Positions 49,101 through 57,950 of a stretch of 64,000 nucleotides of DNA are shown piece after piece. The stretch covers positions 248,001 through 312,000 of the forward strand of contig CAZSBB010000001.1 in assembly GCA_964605235.1 (NCBI GenBank). Reading direction: 5' to 3'. This stretch comes from CAZSBB01 sp964605235. Its GTDB lineage: Bacteria; Planctomycetota; Phycisphaerae; Phycisphaerales; Phycisphaeraceae. How positions within the stretch are numbered: the stretch's first letter is position 1; each line of letters begins with the position of its first letter. A program made the position numbers and the translations under genes. Below the pieces are notes generated by a model. It was not told the DNA's origin. It made no database searches and worked only from the letters and a program-made list of their open reading frames with translations.

Positions 49101-51715
49101 AGCTGGATCGCCTTCTTGCGGAAGCGCTGGCGCACGCTTTCAGCCATGGTGTTGAGCACAAACGTCATGATGAACAGCACCAGCGCCGCCAGGTAGAGCG
49201 TGCGGTAGTGGGTGGAGTCTTTGACCGCTTCGGGCAATTCCACGGCAATGTTCGCCGAGAGGGTGCGGAAGCCGTTGAAGATGTTCAGATCCAGCACGGG
49301 GGTGTTGCCCGCCGCCATGAGCACGATCATGGTTTCGCCCACCGCTCGGCCCAGGCCGATCATCATCGCGCTGAACAGGCCGCTCATCGCGGTGGGAATG
49401 ATGATGCGCACCGCGGTCTGCCAGGGAGTCGCCCCGGCGCCCAGCGAAGCGGAGCGCAGATGCTGGGGCACGGTGGAGAGCGCGTCCTCGGCGATGGTGT
49501 AAATGATGGGAATGATGGCGAAGCCCATGATGAAGCCGACCACCAGGGCGTTGCGTTGCACGTAGGTGCCCACGAAGCTGCCGCGCAGGTCGATGCCCGC
49601 GGCGTTGAGCGCCCCGGCGAGCAGCGCCGAGAGCAGCGCCGTCGCCAGCAGGGCGAGCAGGAACTTGCCGCCGTCGAGCAGCGCCAGCGGGGTGCGGGTC
49701 AGGCCTTCGGTGTGCTCGCGCATGAAGGGGTTGAGGAACCAGCTGATCAACAGGGCGACCAGGATCGCCACCAGCGGCAGCAGGAAGAGGAACCACCCGC
49801 CGAAGCTGCTGCCAAAGCGTTCACTGTTGCGGTTGGCGTCGAGCCAGAGGCGGAAGTCGCCGGCGAACAGGTAGTGCTCCATGGCGGGGCCGGCGAACTT
49901 CGCCACCAGCAGCGCCGTGGGCAGCACCAGCAGGATGAAGATGAAGCGCCACTGCGCCAGCCGAATGCTCACGTGCTGGGGCAGCAGCTGCCAGAGGTAC
50001 GCGCCGATGAGAAACACCAGCGGCAGGCAGTAGAACAGGGCGATGACGGCGGGGATGATGTTCTCGACGAACGGCGCCACCACCAGCCCCGCGAGAAAGC
50101 CCAGCACGACCGAGGGCAGGCTCGCCATCATTTCGATGGTGGGCTTGACCCGCGCCTTGACGCGCGGATGCATGAACTCGCTGGTGTACACCGCCGCCAG
50201 CAGGGCGATGGGCACGCCAAACAGCAGGGAGTAAATGGTGGCTTTGATGGTGCCGAAGATCAGCGGATACAGGCCGAATTTTTCTTCAAAGTCATCGGTG
50301 CCGCCGGTGGATTGCCAGACATGCGCCGGAGCCGGGGCGGATTCATACCAGATCGGCTGGAAGAGGGCGCCAAAGGTGGCGGCGGGATGGCCCGGGTCCA
50401 GGTGCCAGGTCATGAGCTGGCCCCCCGCGGCGGCGATCAAGCCATCGGCTTTGGGCGCGATCGCCAGTTGTTCCACCGTCGCCTGGCCCTCGAGTTTGAG
50501 GTCCGCCACGCGCTTGCCGCTGGTGGCGTGGACCATGTGCACCGTGCCGTCGGACAAGCCGAACGCCAGCATGCGCCCGCGCGAGGAAGGCGCGATGGTG
50601 GTCACCGCCGCGCCCTGCCCTTCGTAAAGCCGGGCGGCGTTGACCAGCGTGGCGCCGTCGGGCGTGCCCACGGCATCGTCGGGCCGAATCAGAAACCAGA
50701 TGTCCAGATTCCCCTGCGAATCGCCGACCACCAGCGTGGCTTTGCCCAGCAGAAAGCCGACGGCGGTGAGCTGGGCGTCCGGCTGGGTTACGACCCGCAG
50801 TTCCTCCACCAACCGGGTGCTCTTGAGCGAGCGCACGTCGTAGCGCTGCAGCAGGCCGTCGCGCCACAGCGCCAGCACGTTGTCGCCCAGCCCGGTGAGT
50901 TTGAGGTAATCGGGTTTGCCCCTCCCGGCGGGCGGCTCGTAGGCGATCTGCTGTTTGCTGACGGTGGTGGTGACTTTGCCGGTGAGGATGTTGCGGCGTT
51001 GGCGCAGCTCCTCGATGAACAGTTCGCCGTCCTGATGCAGCGCGACCAGTCGGGTGGCGGTGGGCGAGACGGAGTGGTCAATGCAGACAATCGGCGTGGT
51101 GGAGCCGGTCTCCACTGGTTCGCCCAGGCTCACGTCCAAGCTGACATAGCGGAACTGGTCCTCGGCAATGCGTTCAAACAAACCCGGCTGGCCGCGGTAC
51201 TGGGCGGTGGTGCTCTGGCCCAGTTCCAGGGCGATGGCTTCGGCGGGCACTTCGTCGGGCGACAGGAAGAGGAGACCGAAGCCGATGCGCACCAGCCGCG
51301 CCGAGCCATCGGCAAACCCGAAGGCGGCGTCAGTCAAGCCGGGGCTGAAAGACCAGGCGGTGGGCTTGACGCCGGCGTCGAACAAGGGGCGTTCGCTCAG
51401 GACCTGGCCATCGCTGAGGCGGAAAAGGCGGAGGGTGGCGTCGTCGAAAAGGGTCCAGGCGAGTTGGCGCGACTCATCACTTTCCACGAACACCGGACGC
51501 CGGGTCTGCCAGGGGGCGGCAATGGTCTGGGCGTCGGATACGCGGGCGGGCAGGAAGAGCGGATAGACCACCCAGAACAGGAATGCCGCCACCAGCAGCA
51601 CGGACCCGATGGTGCCGATGCCGCCGAGGGTGATGATCCAGCGGGAGGAGAAGTCCGCCCAGGCAATGGCGCGGGAAGTCTGCCGCTGTCGTCGTCTGCC
51701 GGTAAAGCCAGCCAT
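49097..51715 (-). CDS. pstC: Phosphate ABC transporter permease PstC, long form
   Basis: Permease of 872 residues against 319 in E. coli. After one membrane helix (about 28-52) lies a domain of about 400 residues that looks like a WD40-type beta-propeller (repeats such as WSFSPGLTDAAFGFADGSARL, TTIAPSSRGRMLAFGLSDGT and VEQLAIAPKADGLIAAAGGQL), expected on the outer face. The permease core starts near FGLYPLIFGTIKATIYSLLFG (about 480) and contains a second loop insertion (about 600-690). The end has RAVGETMIVLMAAGN, the coupling region. No strong ribosome site is seen; the ATG at 51715 follows a terminator-like hairpin. Confidence 0.93.
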   Translation of the reverse strand: MAGFTGRRRQRQTSRAIAWADFSSRWIITLGGIGTIGSVLLVAAFLFWVVYPLFLPARVSDAQTIAAPWQTRRPVFVESDESRQLAWTLFDDATLRLFRLSDGQVLSERPLFDAGVKPTAWSFSPGLTDAAFGFADGSARLVRIGFGLLFLSPDEVPAEAIALELGQSTTAQYRGQPGLFERIAEDQFRYVSLDVSLGEPVETGSTTPIVCIDHSVSPTATRLVALHQDGELFIEELRQRRNILTGKVTTTVSKQQIAYEPPAGRGKPDYLKLTGLGDNVLALWRDGLLQRYDVRSLKSTRLVEELRVVTQPDAQLTAVGFLLGKATLVVGDSQGNLDIWFLIRPDDAVGTPDGATLVNAARLYEGQGAAVTTIAPSSRGRMLAFGLSDGTVHMVHATSGKRVADLKLEGQATVEQLAIAPKADGLIAAAGGQLMTWHLDPGHPAATFGALFQPIWYESAPAPAHVWQSTGGTDDFEEKFGLYPLIFGTIKATIYSLLFGVPIALLAAVYTSEFMHPRVKARVKPTIEMMASLPSVVLGFLAGLVVAPFVENIIPAVIALFYCLPLVFLIGAYLWQLLPQHVSIRLAQWRFIFILLVLPTALLVAKFAGPAMEHYLFAGDFRLWLDANRNSERFGSSFGGWFLFLLPLVAILVALLISWFLNPFMREHTEGLTRTPLALLDGGKFLLALLATALLSALLAGALNAAGIDLRGSFVGTYVQRNALVVGFIMGFAIIPIIYTIAEDALSTVPQHLRSASLGAGATPWQTAVRIIIPTAMSGLFSAMMIGLGRAVGETMIVLMAAGNTPVLDLNIFNGFRTLSANIAVELPEAVKDSTHYRTLYLAALVLFIMTFVLNTMAESVRQRFRKKAIQL

Positions 51716-51760
51716 GCGTCGATCCCGTCTCGCCGGGGATGAGGAAGAGCCCGGTCACAA

Positions 51761-51791
51761 AAAGCGGGTGACGGCGGTCAAGCCGTCACCC
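51761..51791 (-). terminator. Hairpin between pstS and pstC
   Basis: On the minus strand GGGTGACGGC, a 6-nt loop and GCCGTCACCC form a perfect 10-bp stem, followed by GCTTTTTG. It lies 70 nt after the pstS stop and should reduce read-through to pstC, so that the binding protein is made in excess. Confidence 0.7.
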
Positions 51792-51860
51792 ACGATGTTT
51801 GGCCAGAGGCCGGAGCCCAGCCGCACGTTTGGCGGCGCAGCTCAGCGGTCCGTGGTCGCG

Positions 51861-52847
51861 TTATTTGATGCCCATGCCGTCAAGGGTTTCCTTGGCGATG
51901 GTGGCGGTGATGGGGAAGTAGCCGTCCTTCACCACATCGGTCTGGCCCTGCTTGCTGAAGATGTACTTGATGAACTCGCGGCGGAGGGGATCCAGCTGTT
52001 CGCCGGGCTTGGCGTTGACGTAGATGAAGAGGAAGCGCGCCAGCGGGTACTCGCCGGTGTAGGCGTACTCGGGGGTGGCGGGGATGAACGGATCGCCGTC
52101 TTTGTTCGCCAGGGGCAGAGCGTGGACGTCGGCGGTCTTGTAGCCGATGCCGGAGTAGCCCATGCCGTACTTGTCGGTGGCGACGCCCTGCACCACGGAG
52201 CTGGAGCCGGGCTGTTCCTTGACCGAGTCCTTGTAGTCACCCTTGAACAGGGCGTGTTCCTTGAAGTAGCCGTAGGTGCCGCTGGCGCTGTTGCGGCCGT
52301 AGAGGCTGATGGGCTGACCCGCCCACGCGCCGGTCAGGCCGGCCTGGCCCCACTTGGTGATGTCTTCCTTGGCGCCGCCCTTGCGGGTGCTGGAGAAGAT
52401 GGCGTCAACCTGCTGCAGGCTCAGACCCTTGAGGGGGTTGTCCTTGTGCACGTAGACGGCAAGCATGTCGATGGAGGTGGGCAGCGCGGTGGGCTTGTAG
52501 CCGTACTTCTTCTCGAACTCGTCAACTTCCTTGTCCTTCATCGAACGGGACATCGGGCCGAAGTTGCTGGTGCCGGCGATCAGCGCGGGGGGCGCGGTGC
52601 TCGAACCCTTGCCTTCGATTTCGATCTTGACGTTGGGGTACATCTTGAGGAAGCCCTCAGACCACAGCGTCATCAGATTGTTGAGGGTGTCGGAGCCAAC
52701 GCTCTTGATGGTGCCGGTCACGCCCTGCACCGGGGTGTACTCGGGCAGTGCGGGATCAACCTGCACCTGCGCCTTGGCGACGTTGGTGAACATCGAGACC
52801 GCACTCACAACGGCGGCCGTCCAAACCAGCAAACGGAACTTTAACAT
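51861..52847 (-). CDS. pstS: Phosphate-binding protein PstS
   Basis: Periplasmic phosphate receptor of the Pst importer, 328 residues. The signal peptide (LLVWTAAVVSAVSMFTNVAKA) ends near residue 26 without a lipobox, so it is soluble. Mature motifs: GSDTLNNLMTLW at the first phosphate loop, GKGSSTAPPALIAGTSNFGPMSR with the SST loop, and YGRNSASGTYGYFKEHAL with the second binding segment. AAGGAT precedes the ATG at 52847. It heads the operon behind a candidate Pho box. Confidence 0.95.
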   Translation of the reverse strand: MLKFRLLVWTAAVVSAVSMFTNVAKAQVQVDPALPEYTPVQGVTGTIKSVGSDTLNNLMTLWSEGFLKMYPNVKIEIEGKGSSTAPPALIAGTSNFGPMSRSMKDKEVDEFEKKYGYKPTALPTSIDMLAVYVHKDNPLKGLSLQQVDAIFSSTRKGGAKEDITKWGQAGLTGAWAGQPISLYGRNSASGTYGYFKEHALFKGDYKDSVKEQPGSSSVVQGVATDKYGMGYSGIGYKTADVHALPLANKDGDPFIPATPEYAYTGEYPLARFLFIYVNAKPGEQLDPLRREFIKYIFSKQGQTDVVKDGYFPITATIAKETLDGMGIK

Positions 52848-52909
52848 TTCGCTAATCCTTTCTGTGGGGATATTCCCTTACTTGCTTCGTGCCACGATCG
52901 AACGGCAGC

Positions 52910-52952
52910 AAGTTAGACCCGATGTGTTAGCGTTCTGTGAGCGCCCTATGAA
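52910..52952 (-). promoter_or_regulatory. Candidate Pho box and -10 for pstS
   Basis: On the minus strand three 7-bp units, TTCATAG, CTCACAG and CTAACAC, start exactly 11 bp apart (complement 52946-52952, 52935-52941, 52924-52930), the spacing of PhoB direct repeats. TAACTT (complement 52910-52915) follows 8 nt later, where the -10 of a PhoB-activated promoter belongs. The units only loosely match the E. coli consensus. The leader would be about 55 nt. Confidence 0.5.
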
Positions 52953-53259
52953 TAGCTGGTGAAAGCGCCGACGTCCGCCGCGCTCACGCCGGCTCGCCCC
53001 CACTCCGTCCGGTGCGCCACACAACGTGGGTGACGCCATTCGGGTTGAACAAGGGTCAGCAACCGCGCCCCCTTGCGCCGCAGCTACGCCGAACTGCTGG
53101 ATACGGTCCATCCCCCGCCGCCGGGCCGCGAACGCCAGCGTGCCGAATCGTTTTGTTGATGGTCTTTTGCTTGACGAACCCCGACTTTTGCCGATCATGC
53201 CGGGGAAGGGCGCATGGGCTGCGCCCCGGCGGAATCACCCACACAAAGGAAACTGGCTC
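52953..53259. other. Intergenic region upstream of pstS
   Basis: No gene is supported. It carries a decayed repeat-like arm (CGCGCTCACGCCGGCTCG near 52978) and the leader of the small membrane protein gene. An in-frame extension from 53026 lacks any coding signal. Confidence 0.35.
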
Positions 53260-53559
53260 ATGAGCGCACCACAAACCACCGGCAAATCCAACACCCAGAC
53301 GTTGGGGGTGGGCATCCTGGTCATCATCTGGATTACCTCCATTTTCATCATCGTGGTGCTCAACGACATTCGCAATGAGCTGCGCACCATCAAGGAACGC
53401 TCGCAGAGTGTGGTCAGCCAGATCGCGCAACTGTCGCCCGGCAGCTATCAGATCATGGATAAGGATGGCGCGGTGGTGGTCTACCAGATTCAGCGCATCC
53501 CCGAGCCGGAAATCCCCGCAGACGACATGGAAACCGCCGGCACCACCACAACCCCGTAA
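53260..53559 (+). CDS. Small single-pass membrane protein
   Basis: A 99-residue protein with one membrane helix (VGILVIIWITSIFIIVVL, about 17-34) preceded by a short polar N terminus. A 20-residue amphipathic, probably coiled stretch follows (NDIRNELRTIKERSQSVVSQ). The small C-terminal part, SYQIMDKDGAVVVYQIQRI, looks like a beta-hairpin. AAAGGA lies 9 nt before the ATG at 53260. It is divergent from pstS but no phosphate link is shown. No family is recognised. Confidence 0.75.
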   Translation: MSAPQTTGKSNTQTLGVGILVIIWITSIFIIVVLNDIRNELRTIKERSQSVVSQIAQLSPGSYQIMDKDGAVVVYQIQRIPEPEIPADDMETAGTTTTP

Positions 53560-53560
53560 T

Positions 53561-53578
53561 CCCCCCGGAAATCCCGGA
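53561..53578. repeat. C-run-GGAA element after the small membrane gene
   Basis: CCCCCCGGAAATCCCGGA begins 1 nt after the TAA at 53557-53559. Confidence 0.55.
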
Positions 53579-53630
53579 TTCTTCCGAGATTCTTCGGAAG
53601 TCGGCCGCACACAACGTGCTGAAACGAAAA

Positions 53631-53672
53631 AAGGAACCCTCGTCCTCACCCAGGTCGAGGGTTCCCTTTTTC
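53631..53672. terminator. Intrinsic terminator
   Basis: GGAACCCTCG (53633-53642) pairs with CGAGGGTTCC (53656-53665), with A-run and T-run flanks (AAAAAA before, CTTTTT after). It can stop transcripts from both the small membrane gene and the convergent ligase gene. Confidence 0.7.
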
Positions 53673-53991
53673 ATTTACCCCGTCAGGACTCGGAACCAGG
53701 ATATCCGCCGGTGCGGTATACCCTTGTTCGCCCAAGCGAAAAGAATTTTAACTCGGCGTGCGCTGGAAAGGAAGATTGAATCTGGCAATTTGTGCTTGAT
53801 TTATCGCGGCGATAAAAAACAGCATATCTATAACCATATATGCCAATATTTTAAGCGCCTGCCCGCTGCGCCGAGCCGCGGCGTCTGTCCCAAGATATCC
53901 CAATCCCAGGATTACCGGATTGCCGTGCGGGTATACCGCTCAATGCCGCACCGGCGAAAAGCCGGCGACAACGAGTCGAGTCGGCAGTCCC
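53673..53991. other. AT-rich intergenic island
   Basis: About 53735-53855 is strikingly AT-rich for this genome (AGCATATCTATAACCATATA, ATATTTTAAGCG). I find no gene or tRNA. A small RNA or a recently acquired fragment is possible. Confidence 0.4.
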
Positions 53992-55536
53992 CTACCCTGC
54001 GAAAGCCGCTACCACCGCAGGCTTCGTGACTTTCCCCATGGCGTTGCGCGGCAGCTCCGGCAACACGCGCAGCCGCGTCGGACATTTGTAGCTCGCCAGA
54101 CGCTGCTTGCACCAGTCGCGCAGTTCCGCCAGTTCCAGTTGTTGCCCGTCGCGCAGCACCACCGCCGCCGCCACGCACTGGCCCCACTGGGCGTCTTCAA
54201 GTCCCACCACCGCCGCCTGATCGATCGCGGGATGTTCGCGCAGGGCTTCTTCCACCTCCAGCGCCGAGACCTTGTAGCCCCCGGTCTTGATGATGTCCAC
54301 GCTCTGTCGGCCGAGGATGCGGTAGTAGCCGTCCTCAAGCACCGCCACATCGCCGGTGCGGAAGTAGCCGTCATCCGTAAACGCCGCGCGGGTGGCGTCG
54401 GGTTTGCCCCAGTACTCCTGAAAGACCGCCGGCCCGCGCACCTGGATTTCGCCAGGGGTGGCGACCTCGCGCGGCTCGACGCCACGCGCCAGCACCCGGC
54501 CCTGGTCATCCACCAGGCGCGCGTCCACCTCCGGCAAAGGTTGCCCGACGGTGCCCGCCCGGCGCTCGCCGGCGTAGGGATTGGACAACCCCATGCCGAT
54601 CTCCGTCATGCCATAGCGTTCGAGCAGCGTTTGCCCGGTCAGCTCGCGCCAGCGCGCCAGCGTGGCGGTGGGCAATGCCGCCGAGCCGCTGACCATCAGC
54701 CGCAGGGCGCGGGCGCCGGCGCTCCAGCGCTGCTGGGTCGCGGCGTCCGCCTGTTCCCACTGCTTGATCAGCATGGCGTAAATCGTCGGCACCGCCATGA
54801 ACAGCGTCACCCCGCTGCTTTCGCCCAGCAAATCCCACACAGCGGTCGCATCGAACCGGGGCAGCATGCGACAGGTCGCGCCGCTCCATAGCGCACAGCA
54901 CATGACATTGACGATGCCGTGAATGTGATGCAGCGGCAGCACGTGCAGGATGTGATCCGTCGGCGCCCACTGCCAGGCTTCCACCAGTGAACGCACCTGA
55001 CCGGCGATGATGGCGTGCGTGGACACCGCGCCCTTGGGCCGGCTGGTGGTGCCGCTGGTGTAGATGATCAGCGCCCGTCGGTTCGCCGCGACCTGCGGCA
55101 AAGGCAGGTCATCGGCCTGCCGGGCGTACAGCTCCGCCACGCGCAGCAGCGTCCGCCCCGGCGTCTGCGCCACCGCCGCCAACGACGCATGATGCGCGTC
55201 ATCGGCGATCAGCAGCTCAGCGGCGGTGTCGCTGGCGACGTACTCCAACTCCGGCGTCGGATGCTGATGGCAATGCGGCACCGCGATGCCCCCGGCGCGC
55301 CAGATGCCCCATTGCACCGCCACATGGTCGACGCCCGGCGCCGCCAGATACGTCACCCGCGCCTCGGCGAGATCGTCCACGCCGGCGTGACGCAGCAACG
55401 CCCCGGCAATCAACCGGGACTTGTGGTCCAGTGTCTGGTACGTGTGCGCACCGGCCGCATCAATGACCGCAACCCGGTCAGCGAATGCCGCAGCGCGCAA
55501 CAGCAGAGGTATCCCCGACTCGGTTTGGTGGCTCAT
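53992..55536 (-). CDS. Acyl-CoA ligase, AMP-binding (MatB-like)
   Basis: ANL-superfamily adenylating enzyme of 514 residues. Core motifs: the P-loop YTSGTTSRPKG (about 159-169), LPLHHIHGIVN, YGMTEIGMGLSNPY, DGYFRTGDVA, GRQSVDIIKTGGYKVSALEVE, and the C-terminal catalytic lysine in MGKVTKPAV. The layout and HHIHG resemble malonyl-CoA or methylmalonyl-CoA synthetases (MatB/ACSF3), but the substrate is an inference. It is a single gene. The ATG at 55536 is 6 nt after TATGCT, so the mRNA is probably leaderless. Confidence 0.88.
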   Translation of the reverse strand: MSHQTESGIPLLLRAAAFADRVAVIDAAGAHTYQTLDHKSRLIAGALLRHAGVDDLAEARVTYLAAPGVDHVAVQWGIWRAGGIAVPHCHQHPTPELEYVASDTAAELLIADDAHHASLAAVAQTPGRTLLRVAELYARQADDLPLPQVAANRRALIIYTSGTTSRPKGAVSTHAIIAGQVRSLVEAWQWAPTDHILHVLPLHHIHGIVNVMCCALWSGATCRMLPRFDATAVWDLLGESSGVTLFMAVPTIYAMLIKQWEQADAATQQRWSAGARALRLMVSGSAALPTATLARWRELTGQTLLERYGMTEIGMGLSNPYAGERRAGTVGQPLPEVDARLVDDQGRVLARGVEPREVATPGEIQVRGPAVFQEYWGKPDATRAAFTDDGYFRTGDVAVLEDGYYRILGRQSVDIIKTGGYKVSALEVEEALREHPAIDQAAVVGLEDAQWGQCVAAAVVLRDGQQLELAELRDWCKQRLASYKCPTRLRVLPELPRNAMGKVTKPAVVAAFAG

Positions 55537-55542
55537 GCCCGC

Positions 55543-55548
55543 AGCATA
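55543..55548 (-). promoter_or_regulatory. -10 element of the leaderless ligase gene
   Basis: Minus-strand TATGCT ends 6 nt before the ATG at 55536; the spacer is GCGGGC. Confidence 0.5.
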
Positions 55549-55662
55549 ACGAAGGCCAGGCGCACCGTTCCATCGGCCGGCGCACCTTGGTTAGCGCGGG
55601 AAAGCCGTTGCCTCAGCAGCAGGGAAACGCTCGGAACCACCAAGACGATCACACGGCAGGAA

Positions 55663-56745
55663 TCACTTGGCGTCGACGCTCAGCAGGCTCGGGGGGAAGC
55701 TGAAGGGCGCGCCGGTCATGAGGTTGATCCATTCCTCCACGCGCAGCCGCACTTCCGTCCACTTGCGGCCATCGAGCCCCGCCTTGATGTCGTCCTTGGG
55801 CAATTTGTCCGCCGGGGTCTTGAGCTGCTGGGCGGTCCAGCGAATGATGGTGTCGCCCAGCTTGATCATCTCGGCGTGCTGGGGCGCCAGCGCCGCCGGG
55901 ACCCCGTTCTCGTCCAGCAGCTTGGCGCTCAGGCGCATGTTGCGCCCGGCGACGACCGCCAGCATTTTCAGGAAATTCGGCTCCACCGCCCGCCCCGCGG
56001 TGGCTTCGCGGACCACCCGGCTGAACACGCGGGTGAGCGTGTTGTGCTCGGCGGCGACGGGCAACTGCGTGTTGACCGCCCGCACCGTGACGCGCTCGGT
56101 CAAGCCCAGCATCAGTTTGTCGCGGGCTTCGGGCAGGTTCAGCGCCCCGATGCCCGCGAGCAGTTGCTCCACGACGATGTAGTCGCTTTCACTGCTGAGG
56201 GTGGCGACCAGGGCGGTCAGCAGCTTGCGCTGCACTTCGCCGTTGCTGGTGTAGGCGGGGTCTTCGGGATTGGCGGGCAGTTCAAAGCGTGCCCCGATGG
56301 CGGCGCCGCTCTTGGCGGCGAGGTAGCGCACCGCCGGGCTTTTGTCCTTCAAGCCGGTTTCCACCAGGGCGATGGCGGTGGGATCGGTGAGCTGGCCGAT
56401 GATCAACTGCACGTTGATGCGGACCAGCATGCGGTCGGAGGTGACGCCGACTTCCAGCGCCTTGGTCAGCGCGGTGGAGTAGGCGGTCTTGAAGATGTTT
56501 GACGCATTGGGGGTGACGAACGGTTCGACCAGGGTGGTGCGGGCGTCAAGCACCTGATCCTGATTGCCGTTGAGCAACTGGTCCACGAGATCGGCGACGA
56601 AGCTGGCGACGGTGCGGGTCTGCGCCGGGTCGAGCGCGGAGGCCGTGGACAGGATGTCGGAGCTGAGCCGACGTTCCTGGGCGCGCAGCGGCGCCGCGCA
56701 CAGCAGCAGGGCGCAGATGACTGGCAGCCGAAACGTCCACCTCAT
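55663..56745 (-). CDS. Secreted helical-repeat-like protein
   Basis: A 360-residue protein with a clear signal peptide (MRWTFRLPVICALLLCAAPL, cleavage near RAQ). The rest is mostly helical with HEAT-like stretches: VRINVQLIIGQLTDPTAIAL, LKDKSPAVRYLAAKSGAAIG and LLAGIGALNLPEARDKLMLGL. No catalytic motif is visible, so a scaffold in the periplasm or envelope is the best guess. GGGAGAAG supports the ATG at 56745. No family is recognised beyond the repeats. Confidence 0.72.
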   Translation of the reverse strand: MRWTFRLPVICALLLCAAPLRAQERRLSSDILSTASALDPAQTRTVASFVADLVDQLLNGNQDQVLDARTTLVEPFVTPNASNIFKTAYSTALTKALEVGVTSDRMLVRINVQLIIGQLTDPTAIALVETGLKDKSPAVRYLAAKSGAAIGARFELPANPEDPAYTSNGEVQRKLLTALVATLSSESDYIVVEQLLAGIGALNLPEARDKLMLGLTERVTVRAVNTQLPVAAEHNTLTRVFSRVVREATAGRAVEPNFLKMLAVVAGRNMRLSAKLLDENGVPAALAPQHAEMIKLGDTIIRWTAQQLKTPADKLPKDDIKAGLDGRKWTEVRLRVEEWINLMTGAPFSFPPSLLSVDAK

Positions 56746-57098
56746 GCGACTGCTTCTCCCGGATGCGTGGGGCATCCTGATGAGGGCTGGCGGGTGCGGC
56801 CGGGCAACACCGACGATTGCGCCGGCCGCGCCTCAGGTTTGCGGTTGCCGGAGCCCGTTCCAGCAGCGCGCTTCCCGAGAGACCGGGGCGGCTGGGGAAC
56901 CGGAGATCGGGCGGGCGAAACCTGCAGCGACAACCTGCATTGTCGCCGCTCCCGCGGCGCGAAGGCAAGTTAGCAGTCACCCGCGCAGGTGTCAATCAGA
57001 TACGCAGGACTTAACTTCATTGGCTCAATGTGGTTGGTGTCAAACCGGACCGGAAACCGAGCTTCATGACTGGTCGCCAACTGCTATGCTCTGCCCCC
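56746..57098. other. Intergenic region before the Mtd-family gene
   Basis: No gene is supported; overlapping short frames on both strands are GC-driven. The last 100 nt are less GC-rich and contain the -10 candidate at 57085. Confidence 0.35.
57085..57090 (+). promoter_or_regulatory. -10 element of the leaderless Mtd-family gene
   Basis: TATGCT ends 8 nt before the ATG at 57099; no ribosome site is visible. Confidence 0.45.
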
Positions 57099-57950
57099 AT
57101 GAAACGGAAAATTCTCCTCCAACTGGACGGCGACGCCCACGCCAGCATTTTTGATCGCGTGGTGGCGGTCGATGCCGGGGTCGATGAACTGTTCGCGTGC
57201 AATCAGGTCCAGCCTGAGCAGGTGGTCGGGCTGGTGCATGGCGCGATCTTCACCCGCGGCGTGCCGGACCTGCAGCACACGGCGGTGTTCGTCGGCGGCG
57301 GGGACGTCAGGCATGGCGAAGCCTTATTCAAGCAGGTCAAGAGCACGTTCTTCGGCCCGATGCGGGTGTCGGTGATGTTCGACGCCAATGGCTGCAACAC
57401 CACCGCCGCCGCCGCGGTGCTCTGCGCCGGCAAGCATCTGGACCTGCGCCAGACCACGGCGGCGGTGCTCGGCGGCACCGGGCCCGTCGGCCAGCGCGTC
57501 GCCAAACTGCTCGCCACTGCCGGCGCGACCGTGCGCGTGGTCAGCCGCTGGCTCGACCGCGCCCAGGCAGCCGTCGCCAACGTCGGCCACGACCACGTCA
57601 CCGCCGTGGCGGCCGACTCGCCCCAACTCACGTCCCAAGCTCTGGCCGGTTGCCAACTGGTCATCGCCGCCGGCGCCGCGGGCGTCGCGCTGTTGCCTGC
57701 CGCCGTGCGCCAGGAGCGACGCGAATTGCAGGTGGCGATCGACCTCAATGCCGTCCCCCCCGCCGGCATCGAGGGCATCGCGGTCATGGACAAAGGCGCT
57801 AAACTCGACCAGATGACCGTCTACGGCGCCATCGGCGTGGGCGGCTTGAAAATGAAAATCCACAAAGCAGCGCTCGCCCAGCTCTTCACCCGCAACGATC
57901 TCGTGCTCGACGCCCAGGAAATCTACGACCTGGGCCAAACGCTGCTGTAA
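57099..57950 (+). CDS. Methylene-H4MPT dehydrogenase family (MtdA/B/C)
   Basis: NAD(P)-dependent enzyme family oxidising methylene-tetrahydromethanopterin (or -folate) to the methenyl form. The 283 residues start KRKILLQLDGDAHASIFDRVVAVDAGVDE, typical of the Mpt_N domain. The pterin-site region FGPMRVSVMFDANGCNTTAAAA and a Rossmann loop VLGGTGPVGQRVAKLLA (about 128-144) follow. It ends VYGAIGVGGLKMKIHKAALAQLF. Planctomycetes are known to carry an H4MPT C1 pathway and a divergent MtdC, which this may be. It most likely serves formaldehyde detoxification. No other C1 gene is adjacent. Confidence 0.88.
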   Translation: MKRKILLQLDGDAHASIFDRVVAVDAGVDELFACNQVQPEQVVGLVHGAIFTRGVPDLQHTAVFVGGGDVRHGEALFKQVKSTFFGPMRVSVMFDANGCNTTAAAAVLCAGKHLDLRQTTAAVLGGTGPVGQRVAKLLATAGATVRVVSRWLDRAQAAVANVGHDHVTAVAADSPQLTSQALAGCQLVIAAGAAGVALLPAAVRQERRELQVAIDLNAVPPAGIEGIAVMDKGAKLDQMTVYGAIGVGGLKMKIHKAALAQLFTRNDLVLDAQEIYDLGQTLL

